The notes under the pieces were generated by a model. It was not told where the DNA came from, did not search any database, and was given only the letters and a program-made list of their open reading frames with translations. From positions 1,258,461 to 1,322,460 of the forward strand of contig NZ_CM002917.1 in assembly GCF_000154705.2 (NCBI RefSeq): DNA of 64,000 nucleotides. Reading direction: 5' to 3'. The translations under genes and the position numbers were made by a program. Source of the stretch: Hoeflea phototrophica DFL-43 (GTDB taxonomy: Bacteria; Pseudomonadota; Alphaproteobacteria; Rhizobiales; Rhizobiaceae). This document shows positions 1 through 11,900 of this stretch, piece after piece. Every line of letters starts with the position of its first letter. The first letter of the stretch is position 1.

Positions 1-692
1 TCAGCCGAAAGGCCCGCAAGCTGGTCCTCAAGCGCAGTCAAACGCTGGGCAACCGGCGAGCAACTGCCCACAGCAAGCCGCGCGGTGACGATACGCCCGG
101 CGTCAATTTCGACGATTGATGCCACCATCGCGATCGAGATCACCATGTGGGTGCGGCTGCCGAGCTTGAGAAAAGCGCTTGTGGCGCGCCGGGAGACTGG
201 CGGCACCAGGATTGCGGAGACAAATTCGCCCTCTGCCAGGTCAACCTTGCGAACCCCGGTGATGAAATCCTTGAGCGGAACGGTGCGAACGCCATCATGA
301 GAGAGAATCTCAACGGCGGCATCGAGCACCAGCAGCGGCGGCACGCCGTCAGCGGCAGGCGATGCGTTGCAGATGTTGCCGGCGATCGTGCCGCGATTCT
401 GGATCTGGATCGAGCCGACCTGCCGCGCCGCGATCTTCAGCGCGTCAAAGGCCGGCGGCAGCTCCGTCTTGACAATCTGTGTCCAGGTGGTCGCCGCGCC
501 GATGCGCCAGCCGTTCGAACTCTCGGACACACCGCGGCACCCGGCAAGACGGGTGATATCGAGCACATTCTCGTCAATCTGGCCGGTGGCAAGCCCCGGA
601 TAGTAGTCGGTACAGCCCGCCACGATGCGGGCTTGGCTGGCACGCAGGAATGTCAGGGCCTCGGTTGTGGTCTCAGGCGCAAAATAAGGCAA
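1..692 (-). CDS. Xanthine dehydrogenase family FAD-binding subunit (CoxM/XdhA-type), 3' end outside window
   Basis: FAD-binding subunit of a molybdenum hydroxylase, which passes electrons between the Mo/Fe-S subunits and NAD. About 230 residues are visible; the C-terminal ~50 lie off the left edge. Motifs include AGCTDYYPG near the N-terminus (first FAD loop) and QNRGTIAGNICNASPAAD (second FAD loop, strongly conserved). The start is probably TTG at 692: in-frame stops lie just upstream at 712-719, a GGAG sits about 9 nt before the TTG, and homologues begin with a similar PYFAPxT sequence. It is a stand-alone subunit, not the usual fusion with a 2Fe-2S domain. Downstream genes, off the edge, should encode the other subunits. 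With xdhC at the right edge it may belong to purine catabolism, but the substrate cannot be read from this fragment. Confidence 0.85.
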   Translation of the reverse strand, partial: MPYFAPETTTEALTFLRASQARIVAGCTDYYPGLATGQIDENVLDITRLAGCRGVSESSNGWRIGAATTWTQIVKTELPPAFDALKIAARQVGSIQIQNRGTIAGNICNASPAADGVPPLLVLDAAVEILSHDGVRTVPLKDFITGVRKVDLAEGEFVSAILVPPVSRRATSAFLKLGSRTHMVISIAMVASIVEIDAGRIVTARLAVGSCSPVAQRLTALEDQLAGLSA

Positions 693-892
693 TCTCGAAG
701 ACTCCGGCGCTGCTTATCATTAGCATGCAAACGATAATCCCGTTTTGTCCCGGGTGTCAATTCTTTCCTTGGTCGATCCAGTGACAGGGGACCGCATACC
801 AAGAACCGCTCAGTGTGTCGCATTCAGCGGCAATCCTTGTTGCCCTGATGTTCGCCGTTCTGCAGTGGGGAGGAAAAAATGGAGCACCGATC

Positions 893-1080
893 AGAACATG
901 ATTGCAATGCCTTGCCGGCCGCCGCATGAGAATGCGGACATGGGCGATGAGGGGTCATGCTGTTGAACTCTGGATGGATTTCTCCCAGTCCTTGGCCAGC
1001 CTGCGTGACCTTGCCAATCAGGCGAAGGTGCGTTCGGCCCGAGACGCGCGGCCAAGGCCCGGATGCGTTGTGGCGTCCAG
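893..1080 (-). mobile_element. Relic of an IS5-family transposase C-terminus with two stop codons
   Basis: On the minus strand this reads AERTFA-stop-LARSRRLAKDWEKS, then QSSTA-stop-PLIAHVRILMRRPARHC. That is the C-terminus of an IS5-family (IS427-like) transposase. In the family, the two stop positions (TGA, plus-strand 1018-1020 and 955-957) are tryptophans (TGG), so two nonsense mutations are present. The rest of the element is missing. It abuts a second, unrelated IS relic. 693-892 holds no recognisable gene. Confidence 0.72.
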
Positions 1081-1099
1081 TCGGACACCTCCAATATAG

Positions 1100-1426
1100 C
1101 TACCGCGCATTTTGTGACTGACTGTACGGCTTGAGGCCATGTCCGCCACGTGACGGCCCTTTTGATGCCGGACAGTTCGCACGGTCCCCACGCAGTCCTT
1201 TCAGCAGGTCGGGAAAGGTTGTGTGCCCTTTCGCCAGACTGCTCGTGTTGGGCTTCGGGTAGATCGGCATCAGTTTCCTCACCCTTCAGGGCCTCCATAG
1301 CGGTCTTCGCCTTGAACTCAAGTGCGTGCTGCTTGCGTTTTGACGTCTCTGATCTCCTTCCTGCCGAAGACCAGAAGACTTCAAATCGCAGCCTATGTCA
1401 TTGTCCAAGTTTCGGGGGATGGCTCA
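1100..1426 (-). mobile_element. Internally deleted IS3-family element (orfA N-terminus joined to an orfB piece)
   Basis: Minus strand 1345-1270 reads SKRKQHALEFKAKTAMEAL, the N-terminus of an IS3-family OrfA. Its expected ATG is ACG here, preceded by an AAGGAG-like site. At about 1280 the sequence passes into another frame reading LMPIYPKPNTSSLAKGHTTF and then PDLLKGLRGDR, which is the stretch just before the DDE domain of OrfB. The helix-turn-helix part of OrfA and the start of OrfB are therefore deleted, and the catalytic domain is gone. The plus-strand segment ending at 1426 (TCCAAGTTTCGGGGGATGGC region) resembles an IS3-type terminal repeat. 1427-1567 holds no gene; it is AT-rich around 1480-1530 and probably carries the promoter of the secretion locus. 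Confidence 0.7.
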
Positions 1427-1567
1427 ACTTGGACTTCCTTTTGGGGCGCTCAGGATGGGAAAAGTGCAGTTTTTCTGCCTAATTAACAGTGCATTAAGGT
1501 TAACAGACTATGTCTTTTACCATCGTGTTCCGTCCGTTGTGGTCGTTGGAAGTGTGAGTGCAGGGCT

Positions 1568-2862
1568 ATGTCGCAAACTCTCCGGAGGGCATCTTTAGTC
1601 GCCGGACTGGTTGGCGCTAGCTTGTTGTCTTCATGTGCCAGCAGGCCGTCGACCGAGGCGGACGGTTTGGGTGACGCGCCACAATTCGTGGCAAGCAATC
1701 CCAATGTGCTGGTTGCCCACGAACGGGTGGAGCAAGCTCGTGCCCGGGAAACGATTGCGCGCGCCGACCTCTTTCCCGCAGTCGACCTTACCGCCTCGCG
1801 AACCGACTATATAAACGACGCAACCGTCACGACTTCGGAAACAAGCGAACAAAATGTCGACCTCTCTGCGTCCCTGTCACTTTCGAAAGCCTTTGCTGGG
1901 ATAAGCGGCACGCGGGCAGCCCGCTTTTCAACCCTGGCGAAGAAGGAAGCATTGCGCGGCTCGGTCGATCAGATCATTCTGGAACTGGCGCTTGCCCAGG
2001 TTGCAATCGAGCGGGCCACCAAACACGCGGCCATCCGGAATGAGCTCAAGGCTGAACTGAAGACATTTTTAAGTCGCCAGAAGAAACGCTTCACCGCGGG
2101 CGAATTGGCTGCATCAGAACTGGAAAGCATTCGCGCGCGCATCAAGCTTGTCGAAAGTGAAATCGTCCGACTTGGTTCGGAGATCACCTCCAATGAAGCC
2201 AAGCTTCGTTCGCTTGCCGGAGAGCAAGACATTTCTGAGGTCAAGCTCGTCGATCTGGCACGGTTCATTCCCGGGAATGAAGACGAGGCTGTGGCCATCG
2301 CCTTGCACCGTAACCCCGCTTTGCGCGAGGCAGAGTGGGAGCAGCAGTCCGCTAGCCAGAACGTAGCGAAGGCGACCAAGACACTCTTTCCCGATGTATC
2401 TCTTTCCTTCAACGCTCCACTCTCGAGCGATCGGTACGCTTCTACCAGCTCCACGCGCAGCAACGAATCCAATGTGCGGCTCGATCTGAGAATACCTCTG
2501 TTCGACGGCGGTCGGCGGCTTGCGGAAGTGACACTCGAGAAATCCAAGCTCAGGGAGCAAACCTACACGGTCAGCGCCCGCAAACTTGACACATGTTCAA
2601 GGTGGTCGGACAATGGCAAGGAGTCATGCCCGCGAGGGAACAGCAGGCGCTGGCAAATGTCGGAGTCAAAAAATACGCCAATGCACTATCAGGCACGCTA
2701 ACCGGTGAACGTATCGGAGCACGGTCCTTGGATCAGGTTCTTGACGCGTATGAACGGCTGACAAATGCAAGGATTGCTGTTGTTGATGCGCAGTCACAGG
2801 TGACTACGCGAAGCCATGAGCTGCTGGCATCTCTTGGCGCGCTGGTCGAGGCATACCGCTGA
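1568..2862 (+). pseudogene. TolC-family outer-membrane factor lipoprotein, interrupted by a frameshift
   Basis: Outer-membrane channel component expected for the type I secretion system that follows. It has a lipoprotein-type signal peptide (LLSSC, Cys at about residue 23), then the long helical OEP repeats (AHERVEQARARE region; GGRRLAEVTLEKSKL in the second repeat). The frame beginning at 1568 stays TolC-like to about 2592 and then runs out of phase, ending at 2703. The rest of the protein (FKVVGQWQGVMPAR to LLASLGALVEAYR, stop at 2862) continues in another frame. A single missing base near 2593-2596 (TG where TGG, Trp, would give a KLDTWFKVV join) explains this. It could be a true mutation or a sequence error. 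It is about 430 residues if repaired, normal for the family. An AT-rich gap of 90 nt separates it from the giant gene. Confidence 0.8.
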
Positions 2863-2952
2863 CAAGTTTTTAAACCTTTTGTAAAGCATACGCGACAACA
2901 TTCATGTAAGTGTTTGCGACTATTCTCACATAAGATCTCGAGGTCATATGTG

Positions 2953-5900
2953 ATGAATAAGCCCCCAAAACCAAATGTTTCTCAGGCTGCAGCCGCACGT
3001 GAAACAAGCGCGCAAAGCCAGAATTCTGGGCAAACATCGCGAGTTGCAAACAACCCCAATCCCGACGGCTCCAATGCGAATGCAAGTGGAGTAGCCGCAG
3101 CAGCGAGTGGATTATCGCTGTTCTTCGCTTTTGACAAAAGTTCTGCGCTCGAAATTCCTCATAGTGATATTTCAGCAAATGCCGAGGAACGGCTCGAACA
3201 AAAGAACGAGGCAGGCAGTACTCCGATACTTGCGGCAGCAGGCGACGTGCCGCAAAACCTTGATCTCAACGCTGACCTGGGAACGCCCCCCGCAAGCACT
3301 GAACTGTTTGCGGCCAGATATTCGGCCCAGCCGTCTGACGCCACCAATTCAGACGCGAACTCCTCTTCTCCATCCCGCAGCCAGAAGTCTACGTTGTCAA
3401 TTGACGCGTCCGTACGACCTGACGCTGAAGCCGCATCGCCCCTGAATGCGGGGCCTGGCGTAAGAAGCTTGCCTGTGCCCGAGACCACCATCGAATCTGA
3501 TGAAGACCCTCGTTCGGTTCAGACACCTGAGCCTGAGGTCACCGACATCAACGAGGCCGCGGTCTCGGCGATCTCCGACAGCAATGGCGCGGCCAATGCG
3601 GTCAATGAGAATGTGGCGGTCGGCACCAATGTGGGCATCACCGCGTTTGCCAGCGACAGCGACGGCACCGACAGCGTCAGCTACAGCCTCTCCAATGATG
3701 CCGGCGGGCTGTTTGCCATCGATGCCACGACCGGTGTGGTCACCGTTGCCGGTGCGCTCGACCGGGAGAGTGCTGCAAGCCACACCATCGAGGTCACCGC
3801 AACCTCGAGCGACGGCTCGACCTCGACCCAGAGCTTCACGATTGCCCTCAACGACGTCGACGAGTTCGATGTCTCCCCGGTGATCGACACCGATGCGGGC
3901 GCCAACACCCTGGCCGAGACTGCGGGCGCGGGCACTGCGGTGGGCGTGGTTGCCTCTGCCTCCGATGCCGACGCCACCACCAATGCCATCTCCTACAGCG
4001 TCGATGACACCCGCTTCAGCGTTGATCCCGACGGCACCGTGCGGGTGGCCGCCGGCGCAAGCTTCGACTTCGAGACCGAGCAGAGCATCGACATCGTGGT
4101 CACCGCGACCTCTGCGGACGGCTCAAGTTCGAACCAGAGCTTCACCCTGGCGGTCACCGACATCAACGAGGCCGCGGTCTCGGCGATCTCCGACAGCAAT
4201 GGCGCGGCCAATGCGGTCAATGAGAATGTGGCGGTCGGCACCAATGTGGGCATCACCGCGTTTGCCAGCGACAGCGACGGCACCGACAGCGTCAGCTACA
4301 GCCTCTCCAATGATGCCGGCGGGCTGTTTGCCATCGATGCCACGACCGGTGTGGTCACCGTTGCCGGTGCGCTCGACCGGGAGAGTGCTGCAAGCCACAC
4401 CATCGAGGTCACCGCAACCTCGAGCGACGGCTCGACCTCGACACAGAGCTACACGATTGCCCTCAACGACGTCGACGAGTTCGATGTCTCCCCGGTGATC
4501 GACACCGATGCGGGCGCCAACACCCTGGCCGAGACTGCGGGCGCGGGCACTGCGGTGGGCGTGGTTGCCTCTGCCTCCGATGCCGACGCCACCACCAATG
4601 CCATCTCCTACAGCGTCGATGACACCCGCTTCAGCGTTGATCCCGACGGCACCGTGCGGGTGGCCGCCGGCGCAAGCTTCGACTTCGAGACCGAGCAGAG
4701 CATCGACATCGTGGTCACCGCGACCTCTGCGGACGGCTCAAGTTCGAACCAGAGCTTCACCCTGGCGGTCACCGACATCAACGAGGCCGCGGTCTCTGCG
4801 ATCTCCGACAGCAATGGCGCGGCCAATGCGGTCAATGAGAATGCCGCCATCGGCACCAATGTCGGCATCACCGCGTTTGCCAGCGACAGCGACGGCACCG
4901 ACAGCGTCAGCTACAGCCTCTCCAATGATGCCGGCGGGCTGTTTGCCATCGATGCCACGACCGGTGTGGTCACCGTTGCCGGTGCGCTCGACCGGGAGAG
5001 TGCTGCAAGCCACACCATCGAGGTCACCGCAACCTCGAGCGACGGCTCGACCTCGACCCAGAGCTACACGATTGCCCTCAACGACGTCGACGAGTTCGAT
5101 GTCTCCCCGGTGATCGACACCGATGCGGGCGCCAACACCCTGGCCGAGACTGCGGGCGCGGGCACTGCGGTGGGCGTGGTTGCCTCTGCCTCCGATGCCG
5201 ACGCCACCACCAATGCCATCTCCTACAGCGTCGATGACACCCGCTTCAGCGTTGATCCCGACGGCACCGTGCGGGTGGCCGCCGGCGCCAGCTTCGACTT
5301 CGAGACCGAGCAGAGCATCGACATCGTGGTCACCGCGACCTCTGCGGACGGCTCAAGTTCGAACCAGAGCTTCACCCTGGCGGTCACCGACATCAACGAG
5401 GCCGCGGTCTCGGCGATCTCCGACAGCAATGGCGCGGCCAATGCGGTCAATGAGAATGTGGCGGTCGGCACCAATGTGGGCATCACCGCGTTTGCCAGCG
5501 ACAGCGACGGCACCGACAGCGTCAGCTACAGCCTCTCCGATGACGCGGGCGGGCTGTTTGCCATCGATGCCACGACCGGTGTGGTCACCGTTGCCGGTGC
5601 GCTCGACCGGGAGAGTGCTGCAAGCCACACCATCGAGGTCACCGCAACCTCGAGCGACGGCTCGACCTCGACCCAGAGATTCACGATTGCCCTCAACGAC
5701 GTCGACGAGTTCGATGTCTCCCCGGTGATCGATACGGATGCGGGCGCCAACACCCTGGCCGAGACTGCGGGCGCGGGCACTGCGGTGGGCGTGGTTGCCT
5801 CTGCCTCCGATGCCGACGCCACCACCAATGCCATCTCCTACAGCGTCGATGACACCCGCTTCAGCGTTGATCCCGACGGCACCGTGCGGGTGGCCGCCGG

Positions 5901-8900
5901 CGCAAGCTTCGACTTCGAGACCGAGCAGAGCATCGACATCGTGGTCACCGCGACCTCTGCCGACGGCTCAAGTTCGAACCAGACCTTCACCCTGGCGGTC
6001 ACCGACATCAACGAGGCCGCGGTCTCTGCGATCTCCGACAGCAATGGCGCGGCCAATGCGGTCAATGAGAATGTGGCGGTCGGCACCAATGTGGGCATCA
6101 CCGCGTTTGCCAGCGACAGCGACGGCACCGACAGCGTCAGCTACAGCCTCTCCAATGATGCCGGCGGGCTGTTTGCCATCGATGCCACGACCGGTGTGGT
6201 CACCGTTGCCGGTGCGCTCGACCGGGAGAGTGCTGCAAGCCACACCATCGAGGTCACCGCAACCTCGAGCGACGGCTCGACCTCGACCCAGAGCTACACG
6301 ATTGCCCTCAACGACGTCGACGAGTTCGATGTCTCCCCGGTGATCGATACGGATGCGGGCGCCAACACCCTGGCCGAGACTGCGGGCGCGGGCACTGCGG
6401 TGGGCGTGGTTGCCTCGGCCTCCGATGCCGACGCCACCACCAATGCCATCTCCTACAGCGTCGATGACACCCGCTTCAGCGTTGATCCCGACGGCACCGT
6501 GCGGGTGGCCGCCGGCGCAAGCTTCGACTTCGAGACCGAGCAGAGCATCGACATCGTGGTCACCGCGACCTCTGCCGACGGCTCAAGTTCGAACCAGACC
6601 TTCACCCTGGCGGTCACCGACATCAACGAGGCCGCGGTCTCTGCGATCTCCGACAGCAATGGCGCGGCCAATGCGGTCAATGAGAATGTGGCGGTCGGCA
6701 CCAATGTGGGCATCACCGCGTTTGCCAGCGACAGCGACGGCACCGACAGCGTCAGCTACAGCCTCTCCAATGATGCCGGCGGGCTGTTTGCCATCGATGC
6801 CACGACCGGTGTGGTCACCGTTGCCGGTGCGCTCGACCGGGAGAGTGCTGCAAGCCACACCATCGAGGTCACCGCAACCTCGAGCGACGGCTCGACCTCG
6901 ACCCAGAGCTACACGATTGCCCTCAACGACGTCGACGAGTTCGATGTCTCCCCGGTGATCGATACGGATGCGGGCGCCAACACCCTGGCCGAGACTGCGG
7001 GCGCGGGCACTGCGGTGGGCGTGGTTGCCTCTGCCTCCGATGCCGACGCCACCACCAATGCCATCTCCTACAGCGTCGATGACACCCGCTTCAGCGTTGA
7101 TCCCGACGGCACCGTGCGGGTGGCCGCCGGCGCAAGCTTCGACTTCGAGACCGAGCAGAGCATCGACATCGTGGTCACCGCGACCTCTGCGGACGGCTCA
7201 AGTTCGAACCAGAGCTTCACCCTGGCGGTCACCGACATCAACGAGGCCGCGGTCTCGGCGATCTCCGACAGCAATGGCGCGGCCAATGCGGTCAATGAGA
7301 ATGTGGCGGTCGGCACCAATGTGGGCATCACCGCGTTTGCCAGCGACAGCGACGGCACCGACAGCGTCAGCTACAGCCTCTCCAATGATGCCGGCGGGCT
7401 GTTTGCCATCGATGCCACGACCGGTGTGGTCACCGTTGCCGGTGCGCTCGACCGGGAGAGTGCTGCAAGCCACACCATCGAGGTCACCGCAACCTCGAGC
7501 GACGGCTCGACCTCGACACAGAGCTACACGATTGCCCTCAACGACGTCGACGAGTTCGATGTCTCCCCGGTGATCGACACCGATGCGGGCGCCAACACCC
7601 TGGCCGAGACTGCGGGCGCGGGCACTGCGGTGGGCGTGGTTGCCTCTGCCTCCGATGCCGACGCCACCACCAATGCCATCTCCTACAGCGTCGATGACAC
7701 CCGCTTCAGCGTTGATCCCGACGGCACCGTGCGGGTGGCCGCCGGCGCAAGCTTCGACTTCGAGACCGAGCAGAGCATCGACATCGTGGTCACCGCGACC
7801 TCTGCGGACGGCTCAAGTTCGAACCAGAGCTTCACCCTGGCGGTCACCGACATCAACGAGGCCGCGGTCTCTGCGATCTCCGACAGCAATGGCGCGGCCA
7901 ATGCGGTCAATGAGAATGCCGCCATCGGCACCAATGTCGGCATCACCGCGTTTGCCAGCGACAGCGACGGCACCGACAGCGTCAGCTACAGCCTCTCCAA
8001 TGATGCCGGCGGGCTGTTTGCCATCGATGCCACGACCGGTGTGGTCACCGTTGCCGGTGCGCTCGACCGGGAGAGTGCTGCAAGCCACACCATCGAGGTC
8101 ACCGCAACCTCGAGCGACGGCTCGACCTCGACCCAGAGCTACACGATTGCCCTCAACGACGTCGACGAGTTCGATGTCTCCCCGGTGATCGACACCGATG
8201 CGGGCGCCAACACCCTGGCCGAGACTGCGGGCGCGGGCACTGCGGTGGGCGTGGTTGCCTCGGCCTCCGATGCCGACGCCACCACCAATGCCATCTCCTA
8301 CAGCGTCGATGACACCCGCTTCAGCGTTGATCCCGACGGCACCGTGCGGGTGGCCGCCGGCGCAAGCTTCGACTTCGAGACCGAGCAGAGCATCGACATC
8401 GTGGTCACCGCGACCTCTGCGGACGGCTCAAGTTCGAACCAGAGCTTCACCCTGGCGGTCACCGACATCAACGAGGCCGCGGTCTCTGCGATCTCCGACA
8501 GCAATGGCGCGGCCAATGCGGTCAATGAGAATGCCGCCATCGGCACCAATGTCGGCATCACCGCGTTTGCCAGCGACAGCGACGGCACCGACAGCGTCAG
8601 CTACAGCCTCTCCAATGACGCGGGCGGGCTGTTTGCCATCGATGCCACGACCGGGGTGGTCACCGTTGCCGGTGCGCTCGACCGGGAGAGTGCTGCAAGC
8701 CACACCATCGAGGTCACCGCAACCTCGAGCGACGGCTCGACCTCGACCCAGAGCTTCACGATTGCCCTCAACGACGTCGACGAGTTCGATGTCTCCCCGG
8801 TGATCGATACGGATGCGGGCGCCAACACCCTGGCCGAGACTGCGGGCGCGGGCACTGCGGTGGGCGTGGTTGCCTCTGCCTCCGATGCCGACGCCACCAC

Positions 8901-11900
8901 CAATGCCATCTCCTACAGCGTCGATGACACCCGCTTCAGCGTTGATCCCGACGGCACCGTGCGGGTGGCCGCCGGCGCCAGCTTCGACTTCGAGACCGAG
9001 CAGAGCATCGACATCGTGGTCACCGCCACCTCTGCCGACGGATCGACGTCGAACCAGACCTTCACGATTGATGTCACCAATGTTGTGGATGAGGCACCAA
9101 CCGACATTACCTTTACCGGCGGCACGGTCAATGAAACCGTAGCATCCGGCGGGAGCATTGACAGCAGCTATAACCCTTCGGGAGCCACCGTTGCGGTCTT
9201 GTCAACCACGGATGCTGACGGTGGAATAGACAGTTTCACCTATGCAATTACCAATGATCCGTCCGGCCACTTCGAAATCGTCGGCAATGAGGTGCGCGTC
9301 AGATCGGGCCAGAACATCGATTATGAGACTGCCACCAGTCATGATGTGACGATCCAGGTGACCGATGCCAATGGTGCGACCTATTTGGAAACGATTACGA
9401 TCAACGTTGCCGATTACGAGGGGAGCTATACCACCTCCGACGCTGGCCAGAACATCACTGGAACGTCTGAAGAGGATGTTCTTACCGGTGGCGCCGGCAA
9501 TGACACCATAAGCGGCGGTGCCGGGGCGGATCAGATTTTCGCCGGCGGCGGCGATGATTATCTCTATGTCGACGCCGATGACACGCTGATCCATGGCGGT
9601 GCCGGGGCCGACACGGTGATCGTGGACACAGCGGCCGGTGTGACGCTCGACATGCCAGCGGCCGAGATCGAGCACGCGGTCGGCAATGCGGGCAATGACC
9701 AGTTTGACGCCACCGGCTCGACGGTGCGGGTCACGCTGCGCGGCAATGGTGGCGACGATGTACTCACCGGCGGCGAAGGGAATGACGAGATCAATGGCGG
9801 TGCCGGCGCGGACCAGCTTTTCGGCGGTGGCGGCAATGATGTCTTCTATATCGATGCCGATGACACGCTGATCCGTGGCGGTGCCGGGGCTGACACGGTG
9901 ATCGTTGACACTGCGGCCGGCGTGACGCTCGACATGACCACGTCCGAGATCGAGAACGCGGTCGGCAATGCGGGCAATGACCAGTTCGATGCCACCGGCT
10001 CGACGGTGCGGGTCACGCTGCGCGGCAATGGTGGCGACGATGTACTCACCGGCGGCGAAGGGAATGACGAGATCAATGGCGGTGCCGGCGCGGACCAGTT
10101 CTTCGGCGGTGGCGGTGATGATTTCATGTACATCGATGCCGATGACACGCTGATCCGTGGCGGTGCCGGGGCCGACACGGTGATCGTTGACACTGCGGCC
10201 GGCGTGACGCTCGACATGACCACGGCCGAGATCGAGAACGCGGTCGGCAATGCGGGCAATGACCAGTTCGATGCCTCCGGCTCGACGGTGCGGGTCACCC
10301 TGCGCGGCAATGGTGGTGACGATGTACTCACCGGCGGCGAAGGGAATGACGAGATCAATGGCGGTGCCGGTGCGGACCAGCTTTTCGGCGGTGGCGGCGA
10401 TGATTTTTTCTATATCGATGCCGATGACACGCTGATCCGTGGCGGTGCGGGCGAGGACACGGTGTTGGTTGACACTGCGGCCGGCGTGACGCTCGACATG
10501 ACCACCGCCGAGATCGAGAACGCCGTCGGCAATGCCGGCAATGACCATTTCGATGCCACCGGCTCGACGGTGCGGGTCACGCTGCGCGGCAATGGCGGCA
10601 ACGACAGTCTCACCGGTGGCGATGGCAATGATCTCGTCGAGGGGGGAGATGGCGCAGACCAGCTCACCGGTGGCGGCGGCAATGACACCATTGATGGCGG
10701 TGCGGACATTGATACGGCGATCTTCTCTGGAAATCGTTCAGATTACACCATTGTTGTAGAGGGCAGTGGCTACCGCATCACCGACACGCGCAGCGGATCG
10801 CCCGACGGAAGCGATCTGGTTCTGAATGTCGAAAACTTCCAGTTCGCCGACATGACCGTGGCGGAAGCAGATCTGCTCAATTCCGCGCCGACCGACCTTG
10901 CGCTGACGTCCTCGGGCGTGGCGGAGGATGCCACGGCGGGACAGGTCGTGGGCACGTTGTCGGCCACCGATGCCGACAGCGGCGAGATCTTTGCCTATGC
11001 CCTGGTGGATGGAACCGGGAATCCGCTCACGGATTCGAACTTCGAGATCGTCGGCAACGAGATCCGGGTGAAGACGGGGTCCAGCCTTGACGCTGAGACG
11101 AGCACGTCTCATGACCTGATCGTACAGGTGACCGACAGCGCCGGCTTCACATTCCAGAAACCGGTGACAGTCACCGTCAACGACGTCGACGAGTTCGATG
11201 TCTCCCCGGTCAGCGACAGCAATGGTGCGGCCAATTCGGTCGACGAGACTGCCGCCATCGGCGCCACGGTCGGCATCACCGCATTCGCTTCCGACGGCGA
11301 CGCCACAACCAATGGCGTTACCTATTCGCTTACCGATGATGCCGGCGGCCTGTTTGCCATCGACAGCAGCACGGGTGTGGTGACCGTGGCCGGTGCCCTG
11401 GACTTCGAGAGCCAGACGAGCCACGCGATCACAGTCCGCGCCACGTCCGCCGACGGCTCGATATCGACCCAGAGCTTCAACATCGGCATCAACGACATCA
11501 ATGACGAGACGCCGACCAATATCTCCTTCGCCAGCAGCGGCATCAACGAAGAGGGTACGGGCAAGATCACCTTTACGCTGGCAGGCGAAAAGGACCTGGA
11601 CCCGCCGCTGATCGAGGTCTTTGCCAATGGCGTCTCGCTTGGCATCGTCGAACTGACCGATGCCCACGATACCCGCGCCCACGGCAACGCCAGCGAGTCC
11701 GATCTCGAGGCCATCGCGCAGACCTTCACCCTGGACCTGCCGGTCGGCGTGACCGATCCCGGCACGATCTCCTTTACCATGCTCAATGATAGCTATGACC
11801 CGGTGAACGGCTATGACACGAATTTCTATATTCGGGAGGTGTCTGTCGGCGAGACTACAGTGCCTGGTTATCAGGCCACCGGTGCCGGTGGGACCTATGG

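Noticed and set aside
3541..9075. Direct repeats that could be mistaken for a CRISPR array
   Set aside because: The period is 615 bp with no unique spacers, and the array is in frame within one long protein, so it is a coding repeat.
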